From Toxoplasma gondii ME49 (Eukaryota; Apicomplexa; Conoidasida; Eucoccidiorida; Sarcocystidae), in assembly GCF_000006565.2 (NCBI RefSeq), contig NC_031475.1, positions 2,255,190 through 2,319,189 on the forward strand: a stretch of 64,000 bases of DNA, in the 5' to 3' direction. This document shows, piece by piece, positions 23,905 through 37,224 of the stretch; position 1 is the first letter of the stretch; the number at the start of each line of letters is the position of its first letter. The position numbers and the translations under genes were made by a program. The notes beneath the pieces were generated by a model. The model saw only the letters and a program-made list of their open reading frames with translations. It made no database searches and was not told the origin of the DNA.

Positions 23905-26900
23905 GGAGGGGAACAAGTATGTATAGATACATATACACATCTATGTGTATACATATCTCGAGCTAGAACTGCAGATCAATGTATGTGCAACTAGACATAT
24001 GTGTCTATTGTCAATATCATCAGGACGCCGTGCCACATCCATGAACATTTATATATATATATATATATATTATTTTACATATATGTATTAACTCACACTG
24101 GCACATATATGCGTGTGTGTCTGTATTGATATGGATTCAGTAATGATCGCGAATAGGCGCGTATGCATTCCTATATTTTGGTATTTGCATATAATGGACG
24201 ATGTGTTGCTTGAACCAGAAAGTCAGCGTGGATCCGTCGGCTTGGCTGCTCCGCTGTTGTTTTTGAATTTTCTTGCATACATCTGTTCGAACTCGTTCCG
24301 TGCTTTGCACCTTTACTGAATTCATGCGTTTTTTCTCTCTGACGCTTCGACTCGCATGCGGGTGTACAGACACAGCAGCTTGCGCCGCCAAGCTTTTCGG
24401 AACCCGCTGGAGTTCGCCGTAGGTGGAACGCGAAGCAGCGAAGGAAATAGACAACTCTAAACGAGACGCGTAGGAGTCGCGCTGTCTATGCACCCAAGCT
24501 GCCTGCGCTAGCTGCCCTCCGGAGGAATCTCACTCCTCCACCGAAAAAGCTGTATCCTCTTGCTCTCGTTGCAGACGATCCTGTCGTGTACGGTTCTACC
24601 TGAGTGTTTTTATCCCGCGAGAGTCAATTTTGAATCGTGTCTCGACGAAGGCATGCCCAACTAGCTACAACATCCACAGGCGGATGTACACAGACTCAAC
24701 CAAAAGCATATGCATATGTGTATGCATGTATTGATTTCAGCTTGTATCAATGGGATCTCTATCGCTACGACAGGTTGCATTGGTGTACCGCTTGACCTAT
24801 TCATATCTGTCACAGCACCTTCGTTTGCCTGTGTGTGTGACCCTCTGTCACCGTGTGGACTCTGTGTTTGTTCGTCTTGTTCATCGGAGATGTGTTCGTC
24901 TTTTTCGTGGTTTTTTCTCGCGTCCAGAGATAAGGAAATGATGACCGCCTTGTGGCGCCGAGTTTCCTCGACTTGGCAGATGCACGCGTTCGGTTCGCCT
25001 GAAGACATTTTGAAGGGGTTCGGCCGCATTAAGTTCGACATTCCTCGTCAACTTTCTCTTGTACGTCCGTTGACACTGGGTCGCCGCAGTGTTGAAGCGA
25101 TGGAGCAGTGCGAGAACAGGAAAGTGATTCCTTGTGTCTATCAACGCCGCCTTGGCTTGTTTTTGGTTTCGTGAATGTGGATACAACGAGATCAATGGAA
25201 CTAGGCCGTCAGGTATCCGTATGCACCTGTTTATCTTTCGAGATGCTTATGATTGTTTCGGGCAACAGGCGTTTGGGCTTCACTAGATGTGTTTGTTTCT
25301 CCGTATATATCTAGTCTTCTCTTGCCGTCGATGCATGGATATATCATCGTGCAGAGTTGCGGGATTGCGTAGATGGATAGGCTGCGCCAAGCGAATCGAT
25401 TGCATCCACAGGCGAGCTTCTGAGAAATGTCGGAATATTTCTTAATACGTATATTTATATATGTACATGCATATGGCCTAGTCGCTCCTTATATGTCTTC
25501 ATTTAGTACTGTGTATAGTGAGGTGGACGATCAGGGAGATTTTTCTATTTGGAGATGTGAGGAGCACGCAACACTCTGGCAGTTCTCAACACGATTGGTC
25601 TTTTTTTTCCAGGGCATTTCTGCTCTGATGCGCGCCGACTACAAATGCTTCCTTTACTGGAATGTCTGCGGTCAGGAGTTGAAAGTAAGAGTTTTCCTTT
25701 TCTTATTTCCCCGCCGTCGCCACTCGTGCGTTGTTTACTCTACCTCGTCTATCACAGTGGTTGTTTCTTGCGTCTGTTTCCAATTCATTTATTCTCCGTA
25801 CGTCACCTTTCCTGCATCGTTGTTCCTTTTGCTTCCGCTTTTTCGTCCTCTTCTCTCGAGCTGTGTGGTAGCTTTGTTTGTGTCTTTTTTCCAACTTCTT
25901 CTGTTTCTCCTGCGCCTCCTCGTCTGTCGACATTCTCCTCGCGACCGATGCCGGTTGTGTCTCACGCTTCTGGTGCTCCCGATCGGAATTCACTGTCGCG
26001 ACTTCTCCGTGCATCGTTCTTCCCTTTCCGAAATCGTGACTCTACATCTCGTCACTTTCCGGCGTTTCTTCTCCCCGACGGTGTGGCTTTCTGCTCTCCG
26101 TAGCATCGGCTGCTCCGCTCCCGCTCGACTTCCTCTGTCACCTCGCCTCTTCGTTGTCTTCGTGTTTCTCTTTTTCTCTTTTTGTGCTTTTCCGGTTCTT
26201 AATCTCGCTTGCGCTGCTCTCGCTCTTCGCGACTGGCATCACTGCTGCCTCACCGCTCTTGTCTCCATTCCACCCTGGCCTCCGTTGCTGGTTTCTTGTC
26301 CCTCTTGGCCGCCGTTGGGCATCGCCGCCTGTCGGCGCTGCTCCTCTGAGCGGACGCGTCTCCGCGCTTCCGGTCTGGCGGCAAAAGGTCTGCATCTGCA
26401 CTTCATCGACGCCCGTGTTATGCTTCTCGTCAGGTGGGCTTTGGGGCACTTACCGTGCCACTGTCGGTGGTTCTGCAAGCGTCGGAGTCTTCGCGCGAAG
26501 CGGCCGTGAACGCGGAGACCTTCGCGAATCTTCGCGACGAATTCCGTGGCGCAGCGGTAGGCGGGAAAAGCCAGAGAATCGAAGAGAAAAACTCAGAGAG
26601 AAACGGAGGAGAGAGTGATGCATGTGTCAACGGCGTATACCGCGACCGGACCTGCCTCAGATTTCAACACAACGAGTCCTACGTCTGCGGCCTTCATCGC
26701 TGGAGACAGGGGACTGGCGCCCACCGTTACGTAGCTTGCCAGGGGGAGGTTCTCGCTGGTGTCCTGTGAACGTGAGAGCATGCGGACGCGGCTTTTTACA
26801 CATTCCTCCTCTCACTTGTACAGGGCTCAAACAGAAACTCAAGCCTCGTGTTGGCTGACTGAAAGTGTGAGAGCCGCCGGAGGAATATGTGCTTTGTGTG

Positions 26901-28588
26901 CTTGTGAACGCCGCGTCTGCCGGCCTGTGATTGGGAAGGCAAATAGAGCGAGGTGCAAACGGGAAGCCGTTGCCATTCTCAGGAGAGGATACGGCGTCGA
27001 AGAGAATATGAAACGCAGAAGCAGGGAGCGCTGCTGTCAATGCGCACGGCATTTGTCTGTTGATAACAAAGGCCTTTCGGAAGGAAAGAAGACGCAACAC
27101 AGGAACGGAGAGGAACGTCGCGAAATTGACGGACAGGGAACTGAGGGGGGGGAGACGAAGGGGACCACGGGGGAGCAAGGAGATGAGGGATGAAGAGGAC
27201 AGTGGTAAGTTGAATAAGAAGGATACAATGTAGGAGTGAAGAAAAGGGAGCATAGGATGAGAAGAAGGTCACGATAGGCAAAGGAAGAATGGGTCGAACA
27301 GAAAAGGACCACTGGCGCCAGACGAGGAGGCAGACGAAGAGGCAACGAAACACTGGATAACGCAGCACACGGGGGAGACTACGAAAACAGCATGGAGACG
27401 AAGAGAACGAGTTGAGAAGGACGCGGGAGGGGAACAGCTGCACGCGATCCGAGGCCATCGACTGACGTTTTGATTTGCTTTGCGTCTGCTTTTTCTTCGA
27501 CGTTCACGTTTACATCCAGGAAAGCTTAATCAAGGAACAAAGCTTGGGAATCGTTGTCGCACTATCTTCCTACCACCGTCCTGCGAGCAACGGAGATGAA
27601 TATGGTGAGGACTTTTCTTCGCTTCTCGTCGGTCTCGTGCTTCCTTCTCGCGGCGGGGCTTCCGTCTCTGTCTCTGTGCTACTCGCGCGGTATATCTTTC
27701 TCTTTTCTGACTCGTCCGAATGATTCCTTTGTTCGTCTGTGAGCGACGCTTTCTGCTGTCTCGCCTGTGGCCGCGTGCTTTCCTCTTCGTGGAAAGCCGT
27801 ATCGCGCACCACAGACACCGCGGATGTGTATTTTGGTGGATGCTCTACATCGATATATTTACATCTGTCTATACAAATCTATGTAGACACAATTGTAATA
27901 TATATATGTATATATATATATATATATATTTACAGTTATATGTAGGTGTTTGGTGGCACGCATTACAGCAGAGAGGGCCATGCGGGGACAGAGAGAGAAA
28001 GGTGGTGGAAAGGAGTCGTCGTCGCTCTGGGTGGCAACGACTCGGCTTATAGTCGGGGACGGACGAAAAAGAAGAGTTTCGTTGTGCGCATGCTCCTTAG
28101 TTCTTGAACGGCAAATGGCCCTGATCGGCAAGAAGGAACTTCAGCCCATCATCGAAGGTACTGTTTAGCGCTCATTGGAAAGAGTACAGTGATCTACGCT
28201 CACGCCTTCCCTTGCTCGTCTATCTCTATATATCTATGCATACGCACATGTATCGGAACAAGCGCAGATGCAATACATCAATCAGTATATGCTTTCATCC
28301 TGATCAGCGTCGTGAATCTCCACTGGTGGACGTGCGGTTCTCTCCCACTCTCCATCGGCAATGTAAATATCAATATGTATGTACACGCATGCAGCGTATG
28401 AGTTGTTGTGCGTCCATGCGTATACTTATATGTTCCGTCTCTGCATTCATATCATATATTAATGCATATATATCCAAGAATAGCGTGGGCATTTGACTGT
28501 GTGGCTACAAGACTACGCAACCAGTGCAGTTTCATGAGTAATTTATATACATTCGTGTACATGGATAGAGGGAAAAAGCGTTTATTCA

Positions 28589-28639
<51 letters not shown>

Positions 28640-28890
28640 GAAAATATATATATACATATGTATATGTAGATACTATGTTTGGACGCATTTGGTGTAGGAT
28701 CCTCTTGTATTGTGTTTTTGTTTGAGTAGGTGCCGTCTGTTTCGTTTCGCGGCAGCCCGGCGTTTCCGAAGCGCAGGTGCTGAGAGTCGACCAGAAGGCA
28801 AGAGGGGTTGACTCCAGCGATGCGACACTCCAGTCATTGACAGATATCTTTTTCGTCAGTCAGGTGAGAATGGACTTTCTCCCTTGTTGA
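19954..28890 (+). CDS. PPX: DHH-family exopolyphosphatase / inorganic pyrophosphatase (PPX1/prune type)
   Basis: Thirteen exons whose phases close exactly: 19954-20238, 20931-21110, 21571-21651, 22039-22157, 22864-22999, 23693-23777, 24370-24418, 24928-25060, 25613-25684, 26434-26556, 27520-27604, 28101-28157, 28730-28890; 521 residues. The metal-binding DHH motifs appear in order: GNSSADLDS (~89-97), split exactly across intron 1; LVDHN (~211-214); VLDHH (~231-234); and AVDT (~294-297). GSCCTLV follows the DHH. The DHHA2 half has RADYK (~363-367) and VGFGALTVPLSVV. The family hydrolyses polyphosphate or pyrophosphate with Mn/Mg; in apicomplexans polyphosphate is stored in acidocalcisomes. 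The start is the first in-frame ATG; the frame stays open upstream for 107 codons without another ATG. Whether it is a long-chain PPX or a short-chain prune-like enzyme cannot be told from motifs. Confidence 0.9.
20582..20640. repeat. (TA)n/(TATG)n microsatellite in intron 1 of the DHH phosphatase
   Basis: An interrupted alternating TA tract with TATG units in intron 1. Further (TA)n runs lie in later introns of the same gene at about 22768-22791, 23866-23903, 24050-24071, 27898-27930 and 28592-28640. Confidence 0.9.
21193..21214. promoter_or_regulatory. 22-bp perfect palindrome: GCATGCAT arms around CACGTG
   Basis: In intron 2 of the DHH phosphatase two GCATGC sites in inverted orientation flank a CACGTG (E-box-like) core, and the 22 bases read identically on both strands. 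GCATGC is a preferred site of some apicomplexan AP2 DNA-binding domains. The arrangement could bind a dimeric factor or form a cruciform. That it regulates anything is inference. Confidence 0.6.
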
Positions 28891-31033
28891 GTTGTCGATT
28901 GTCCGCGTCGCTCGAAGATCCGGGGAGCAGAACTGTATGGCTCAGATCGAATAAACCTAGCCACTGTAGTTCCTAGGATTCTGAACATGACTCCAGTGAC
29001 GAGATACAGAACGCCAAGTTCTTTGTGATTGCTGTACACTGCCTGAGGAAATTAACATCTGCTTCCCTTTTTTAAGGTGAATTTAGTTTTGGGGTGAGTG
29101 CTCGTCTGAATGGGCCACAAATTTGGGATGCTGACGCGAGAAGAGAGACACGCTCGACAGAGAGGGAAAAAAGGCCCTTCTTCTCCATGTGTTGCGTATG
29201 GCGTCTGAAGCACACTGTGAATCTTTTACTTTAGAGCGAGAGAATGCTTCTTCAAACGTCGTGGTTTTTTCCGCATGAGAGGAAGACGTTGAGGTGAGAG
29301 GCGCAGGGAACGGTGACGTTGGACTCTTTCTGTCCGATTACAGAATGCGCCTCTCTCCTGAGGTGGAGATCCCGTTTCCATCTCTGAGTCGTCTCCGTAG
29401 CTTCGTGCGTTTCTTTCTCCCTCTTCGTTGGCGTCGAGCGCGTTCGCGTTTCGTAAAACGCTAAGGGCGTCTTTCATGTCTGTCTGGATCAGCAAAGTCT
29501 GAAGCTCGTGCGTTTCCGCGTCTCTTCTGCGCGCCTGTTCAGATGCCCGTGAGGCTCTCCAGGAAAGTTTTAGAACCGATTTTTCGGGAGTATTTCGCCT
29601 GCTTAAGTCGCCCGCAAGCAACGTGACAGCCGCGGTGTGCAGTCTGCGTTTGCGGGGGCGTCGCAGCAGATCAGAGCCAAGAGAGTCGCAGAACGCCCCC
29701 AAACCAGGCGAGAGACAACATGCGAAGGACGACGCCAAAACGGCTTTTTGTGGGGTTCCATTTCTCTGGCCTGGTGGAGAAACGCAGAGGTAAAGGGGAG
29801 CGGTGCGAGTGTAATTTTTCTCGCCACTCCTGCGAATCGGTTTCCCACTTTGCTCTCATAGGCTTTTTCTATTTCTCTCTCTCTCGCCTCTCTCTGGCGC
29901 GCACATCGGCACAAGAGTTGTCTTTGAGGAAGCTGGGGCTTCAGCGAGCTCCGAATGCTTGAGGCGCTCCATTCGCTTTGCATGCTGGAGCAACGCCCAC
30001 TCTCCCAGCTTGTGGGAGAGGTTTCAGACTTGCGAAAACGCGTTATCTTCTGGAAGTTAAGAAAACGCGACTCTTGTCTGGTCCCGAATTCGACTGCATG
30101 CACGGAACCTGTGAACCTCCGAGGCGGGAGGTGTCGCCGTGAAATGATTCCGAAAAGAGAAGTTTCTCGTCGTCGCGAGTCCAAATCCCACCACTGTCTC
30201 GCGATAACAAGCAACTTTTGTTCTTCACCTGTCATTCACAGTTTCCGCCGTGGCTCTGGTAGCATGGACCATCCAGAGGTTTCGCGTTCTGTCACGACCT
30301 GTTGACCTAGATATCGACACTAGCAAATGCCTACGTGTAGTCTAAAGAACAACTAACATTAGCCTCTGCTCGTCTCTCGTACCATGGAGCAAGATACACA
30401 CACGCACCTTGTCGTCGTCTGCTCAAAGCCTCTGGATTTCATGGCAAAGCCGCCCAAAACGCGAGACTGATTTGGTGTACGCAGTTTCGAGAAACTCACT
30501 GTAGGCTTCGCTACGACCGCGGAAAGAAGAATTCGTCTCCCTCGCTCTCCAGGTGCCTCTTCGTTCGCGCACAGTCAGGAGAAAGCCATTTGCCTCTGCC
30601 TGGGTCTCTTCAGGGAAAAGGCGTGAGGATCGGAGACACTTGGGAGATGAGCTGCGTGAACGAGACGCATTCACGGTTTGCGTTTCCAAAGAGGCGCTGC
30701 CTTGAAAACAATTTAAATCAAACCGAAAGAGCGTTCCAGCTGCTGAAGCCTCACCGGAACCCAAGTCTCAGCTGAGCAGTCTAGGCAGTGAAACACACGA
30801 GAAAAACAGAGACGCAGAACAAGGCAGGAGCGAGTTGAGAACGCCAGCGGGTCTGAGCCAATGCGCCTCCCTCTCGCAGTCCTTCGTTCGTCTCTCCACG
30901 TGCATAGAAGATGTTTGCGTACATTTAAAAGTGGTTGGCTCATCGTCAAGAAGCCCTCTTCCCTCTGGTTCCGGATCTCTGTGGGGCAGCAGAGGCTTCG
31001 AGTCTCTGCTTCCTCGACATTTGCTTCTTTTCG
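28891..31033. other. Intergenic region between convergent DHH phosphatase and NDC80
   Basis: This holds the 3' UTRs of both genes. On the minus strand several open segments (30764-30423, 30235-29603, 29738-29226) read like charged, moderately complex protein. The first and last begin without an ATG, and I could not join them into a phase-consistent model, so no gene is called. They may be NDC80 3' UTR or exons of an unrecognised minus-strand gene. Confidence 0.4.
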
Positions 31034-34000
31034 TTAGCAGCCGAGAGTGTACTTTTCGCTTCGGGAAACGACTGCAAGGAGATCTTTTTCGTATCCGACG
31101 CAAGCGTGCTCCTTGTTCTGCACGAGCTGTTGGAGAGCATGGAGGACTTCCCTTTTCGCCGCGAGACCGTCTTGCTGGATCTTCTTCAAGTTGTCGATTC
31201 TCGCAGCGACTTCGGCGTCGTTTTCCTTCTCGGTCTTCTCGTAGAGAAGGCGCAAGTCGTTCGCCTGACGCTCGGCTTTCAACAGCTCTGCCTCGACCGC
31301 GAGACGGTGTTCAGACACCCCTCTTTGCAATGTCTCAATTTCCGAAGAAAGAACTTGTTTCTGCTGTGCTCGCTGCTCCTCCAGCTTGTGCAAGTCTTCA
31401 TGCAGAACTGAGATCTTGCGCTCCTCCGTTCGCCGCGTCTGGGGAGAAAAAACGGCCCGGAGCGGAGAATCCGTTCGACGCGGACGAAACGGCACATCGC
31501 CCAACGCAGCGAGTAGAGGAGAGACAGACGAAAACTAAGCAGCAGCGGAGCAAGACAAAGCCTAGCGGTGGGCGAGGAGTGGAGACAGAAGTTTATGGAC
31601 ACGAGAGAGAGGAGAGACAGTTGATGGAGCTGCGGAACAGGGGAGAAAGACAATGAATGCACGTGATACGAGAGAACAAGACAGAGACTGGTAGAGGAGG
31701 TATCGACCCAGAAGCGAAATCCTAGAAAAGAGGAGACAAGCAAGTCACACGAGAGAGAAGACGCAGACTCGACAAAGGACGCGACAGCGTCTGCTGGAAA
31801 CGCAGAAGAAACACAGCCTCGCTTCGAAAAGAGCGCAGAACGAGGATGAAAAAGGAAACGACGACAGGCGTCAATGTGCTTCACCTGCGTCCCTCCCGAC
31901 AGATCCCAGCGATTTCCAAAAAAGCGAAATATCGAAACTTACACTGTCGAGCTGCTGTCGCGCCTTTTTCAACTTCTCGATTTCCCCAATAGTCTTCTCA
32001 TCCGTTCGGCGACTCTGAGGGACACAGAAAAAAGAAACAAAAACAATGCACACGACGCCCAGAGGAAAAAGACGCGAATTCAGGGTGAGTCGATGAATAT
32101 ACACCGCAGCGAGGCCGTTGGCCGTCTCATGTGGTATTCCTCCTTTCACTTGTGTTCATGTGCCGTTCTCGTATTGTGGCTTCCTCATATCTCTTTTGCA
32201 TTTTCTCTGCCGCATAGTGTGCGCCCCTGTTTCTCCTCAGCGTCGCTTTTGTCCTTATTCGATTTCTCCTATATCTCGTTGTCATCTGCCTTTTTCTCCG
32301 TCACTCGTTGTATATCACTGAATTTCTTCTCTCTTCGTCTCTTTTGTTGCCTCTTCTAGCTCTCGTTCTCCTCTCTCTGCTTCCTTCTGTCTTCCCGTTC
32401 TTCGTCACGTTCTTCTCCGTTCCTCTTCACTCTGTTCTTCTGTCTAGTTCGCCCCCGGCTGCGAGTCGCTTCTCGCAGCCTCTCTCTGTTTACCGGTTGC
32501 ATGCTCTCGCACTGCCATCGATCCGAGTTCTTCCCTCTCTCTTTCCCCGCGTTTCGACTGCCTCCCTGGCTCTGAATGTCCTCTTTCTTGAACCAGAAGG
32601 CTTTGCCTCCCGCCTCCACGTGACACTCCGCTTGCACGAGCTGTCTGTACACCCGAGCCAGCGGAGGGGGGGGCCTACCTGAGCGTCGACCTGTTTGTCG
32701 CTCTGCACGAGGCGAAGGAGCTCTGCCTTCCACGCCTTCCAGGGCACACCGAGCTGCAGACACGGCGCGTGGAGACACAACGACAAAAGCACGCGATGGA
32801 CGCGAGACAAGAGACACACGTTACGGTCCTTCCGGACACAGCATGCAAAAAGGAAGATCCAATCCACTCGCTCCAGGCCTGGCCCATCGAGCCGCAGCCC
32901 TCAAAGACTGGTGACGGCCGCTGATGCTCGACAGATCCTGTTCCTCGCTCTCTCTCTCTTACGTCGTGCGCAGTCTCTCCCTTTTACAGATGCACCCTTT
33001 TACACATTCTCTCGTCGATTCCCGACGAGTTCTTCCTCTCTCGCGGTTCCTTCGTCCTCGTTCATTGTCGACTCCCTTCTTCCTCACGCTTAACGGAACT
33101 CGAGATACGCGACAGGCCCAGTGTTTCTTGCCTTCCTACCAGCTGTTCATGTGTGGCGAGATGCTCGTCTGCGTTTCCTTTGGCCTCCGGTTCAGAGTGA
33201 GACTGCGGAGCCCACGGCCGACTGCTGCTTCGGCGACTCTCAGAGGATCCACGTGAAGAAGCAAACGAAGAGGAAGAGTCTCCAGAGAGAGTCGCACTCG
33301 TGGCAAATCTGCTGAGCGACGCCCAAGCGGTATCAGACGCAAATTTTGCGGTCTCTGTGTCTTGCATGCATCGCTGCAACAGGCTGTTGCACTGGGTACA
33401 GACAGCAACAAAGAAGGAAAAGAAGCCATAAGCACGGAAGAGGAGAAAAACGATGAGAAAGGGCGTTGGAAGCAGAAACGCAAAAGACAAGGAAACAAAT
33501 GTGCGAGACGGAAGTGGAGAGAACAGCGAGAGCACGACGGGGGGGGGGGGGAAACGAAAACATATATAAGAGCTATTAAATTGAGAAACAATGCGCACTT
33601 CTTTTTGCATATCCCCGTGCTTATCATGGCAAATCGAATACACTGGAGTTCCGCCTTTTTATGCACGTTGCCTGTTCACACAACCAAGTTGACAAAGGCG
33701 AGTTTGTGGATGAGAGACGGAACGACAGAGGTGACTAGGAGTCGTAACGGAGAGGAGGACGTCGATGAAGGCAGACGCAAGAAGGACAAAAGCGATCAGA
33801 GGAAACGAAGTAGAGAAAGAGCAAGAGGCAACCCAGGGGCGAAGTCTCATTATGCCTCACGAGGTTTCACTGGAGTGGGCGTCACAGTGGCTTTGCTTTT
33901 TCAGGGGAGCAGGGAGAGATGCGCCGAAACGCAAGTCTGTTTCTTCCTCTTACCGTCCTCGTTGTGACGCGGAGCTCCTCGCCGCGACGATTGATCTAGA

Positions 34001-37000
34001 AAGAGAAGACAGAAGACGCTTTCAAAAGAACGAGTTCTTTGAATCCTTTTTGCGACGCACGAAGCGCCGTTTCTCGAAAACCACAGTGACTGGACTCTCT
34101 GCGTGTTCCTCCCCACTCTTCAACAGAAACCCCAAGCTTTATGTCTTGGGTGTGACGCAGCTCTGACGCAATTTGAAGGCACGCAACTCGTCTGCAGCAT
34201 TTTTTTTCTTTGAAACTGTGTGAGTGGCTGCGCACGACTGTGCCGCCGGTCGCTCGGAAGCAGAGAGCCGTCGAGCAGAGGCAGTCCTGTTTTTTTGCAG
34301 CTGCGCGCTCGAGTACTCTCTCCACAGTGCAAAGCCTGAAGCGCCCTCAGGGACTGGCTCTGTGGAGAGGCACCGGCGCACCCGCCAACTGAGTCCGAGT
34401 CTTCAACACACCGACTTTGCATGTGAGGCTCTTTGCGCGCTGCAAAGGCCGCGAAGCCGGAGGAGCCGTGCGAGTCGAGCGCGAGACCCAGACACGGGGG
34501 ACCCTCTTTCGCGTTCGCTCTCGCGCTTCCTCTCGAGAGGAACGCGGAGGCGGCGGCGGGTGTCTGCGCGAACAGGCGCGAGGCGACGGAGAGTCCACGA
34601 GGGAGCGGATGGCGAAAAGAAAGGAGAAAGGAAGAGTAGGGGAGAGAGCAAGCCAACGGACGAAGCGAGCGAACGAAGACAGAGGAGAGACCGACGAAAC
34701 TCGGGAAGGAACGGAGAGTCAGCTAGAGAGGCAGGGTGGCAATCGCCGACAGAAAAGGAGCCCAGAGCGAAGTCACATTTCTCAAAACTCACCTCATCCT
34801 CGACTCCGGCCAGCTGAAGCTGTTGCCCTTCAACGTCCTGCACAGACACAAGGCGCACACGACTGGATGAGGGACGGAGAACCGCAGGTGGAAAAAAACA
34901 GAACGCTGCATGCACAACGACACTGACGAACGACGGAGAGCACAGACTTCGCGAGAGACAGAGAACGAGGTGGAGCGAGCAAGCCCAAAAGGCCTACCAC
35001 GCGACTGAGGGGAACACGAGGGAGAGCCGAACGGAGAAACCGTAAGGCGAGAGAGAGAGAGAGCAGACACCGAGAGAAATCGACAAAAAGTCGACAGAAG
35101 CAGACATGTCAGCAGGGACGACGAGAGGAAACGGATTGTCGAGGGAGAACTCAGAAAGACAGGAAAGACTGCGCGACCTACCTTAGAGCGGAGAGCCACT
35201 CTCTCTCGAAGGACGTGGATTTCGCTACGAATTTTCTCCACTTCTGCTTTGCTGAGCTGTGAAGAAGAAACAAACCCCACAGACATCGAGCAAGCGCAGT
35301 GGGGTGAAAGGCTGCTGCACCAACGGCGAAAGCTGGAGACGCACCGCGTCGTGGCTTACGAGGAAAACGCGCAGCGCGCCTGGACGCACAGGTGACAGAG
35401 AACGAGGGAGAGGCGGGAGGACCAACACGGCCGCAGGCGTCAAGTGGAAAGGCGAGAGAGTAGACAGAGAAGAGAAGGAAGGAGAAGGAATGTTGCGTGC
35501 AAAGCAGAGAACAGACAGGCGTCCTTGGAAGCGACAACAAAGGAAAAAAGACAGAGCGAGTCGAACATGCAGGAGCACCGGAGACAACTCGGTATGTGAA
35601 GAACCGACGAGAACAGAGAAAACCTCCTCGCGGAGGTAGAGGCGCGAGGGTGCTGAGACACCTCGAATCTCCGGAAGCAGTTCTCGAAAGATCAAGGTCA
35701 CAGTCTCTTGAAACTTGCGAAAGTTTCCCTGAGGCGGGGCGGCGTGCAGGAAGAGCGCAGAGAGACGGGCACGACGCATGCAGAAAAACAAACGACGGCG
35801 TTTCAAGGAGAGAACTTGGCTGGGCAAGCAGCTCGAGAACCAAGGAACTAGAGAGAGGGCGCGAGAGAGGCTGCAGTGGGGACGCGAGGAAGAGAAATAA
35901 CGCGATCCACGCAAGAACGCGAAAGACCGACACACAGACGAAGAGTCGGAAATACACACCGCAGAAGCGAGGGACGGGCGCGAGGCCGCAGCGAGGGCAA
36001 ACAGCACAGAAAGGCAAAGTCACCGCATAAGGCCTGTAAAGAAATAAAGGAGACAGGAGAGATCTGCCCTTGAGCAGAATTTGGCGAACGACCGACCCCT
36101 TGCTCCTTCACTTGAGCGTCGAGTTGTTGCGTCTCGGCAGCGACTTGACGAATCTCCGACTGCAGGGCGTTCCGCCGACTTTGCTTCGCGTCGATTTCCT
36201 TTTCCTACAAGCAACGCGGAAGAAGCAGCGAAACGAACCAAGAAACGTCCTTTGAAAGACGAAAGCAGAGAACAGAGACAGGAGCGAGGAACGAGAGGAG
36301 AGAAGAGAGGGAAGAAGAGAGGAGAGAAGAGACGCAAGTTGGGAGAAGAGGAGACAAGGAAGGCGGGCGAGGCGGGGGAGAAAAACAACAAGCGAAGGTT
36401 GAGGAAGAAAAATGGGGAACAAAGCGAAAGACGAACACCGAATTGCGAGGTCGACTGATAGGTGTGTCGTCGTCGAAGCGTCGCATGCGAAGGAAACAGA
36501 AAGCGGCACGTGTATTAGAGTTTAGATGAAACGAAAGCCAGAAAGCAGGGTGGTAATACATCCCAGTGGAGACGCGGAGACCAGGGGACATGAAAGCAAG
36601 ATGAAGAAATAAAACAACGCCGCGAGAGGCCAAGCAGGGAGTAGCAGAAAAGCGACTGTTTTTCAGTCTGCTCGTCTACGGCAAAACTCACCTGCTGCTC
36701 AGACGCAGACCTCTGCTGCTTGATACCGTCCTTCAGCTTCTCGAGGTCTCCGCAAAGGCGGTCGATCTCCGGCTGTATGCACACCGCAGACACACAGAGA
36801 CAGGGTTTTCCCCTTTCTTCGACTCTCGTCCCTTCTTGAAAAATGTTTTCGGCTGACGCAAATCCCTCTTTGTTTCGTGTCGCCTCCCCGTGCTTCAGTG
36901 CGGCTGCTGTGTCGAACCTCCCACCGTCTGTCACCCTCAACACAATCTCAGAGTATACGGTTCCATATACGTCAAAGCTCTAGAGACCAGCGAAGCCACA

Positions 37001-37056
37001 TTTCAGCTTATATCCATACTTATATGTCTGCATACATGTATGTGTAGAAACACAAG

Positions 37057-37090
<34 letters not shown>

Positions 37091-37190
37091 CAAAGACAGA
37101 TCCATAGATAAAAATGAATATAAGCATATAGATAGATTCACAGACAGACAGACAGACATCCACATGCGTATACACGCACATATCCACGAA

Positions 37191-37224
<34 letters not shown>

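Noticed and set aside
25427..26509. 360-codon plus-strand open frame
   Set aside because: It contains exon 9 of the DHH phosphatase followed by a C/T-rich intron; the remainder is Ser/Phe/Arg low-complexity read-through with no motif, and the splice model continues in phase at 26434.
35178..36023. 281-codon minus-strand open frame
   Set aside because: Mostly an NDC80 intron with biased composition; only 35256-35182 is coding, in the NDC80 frame.
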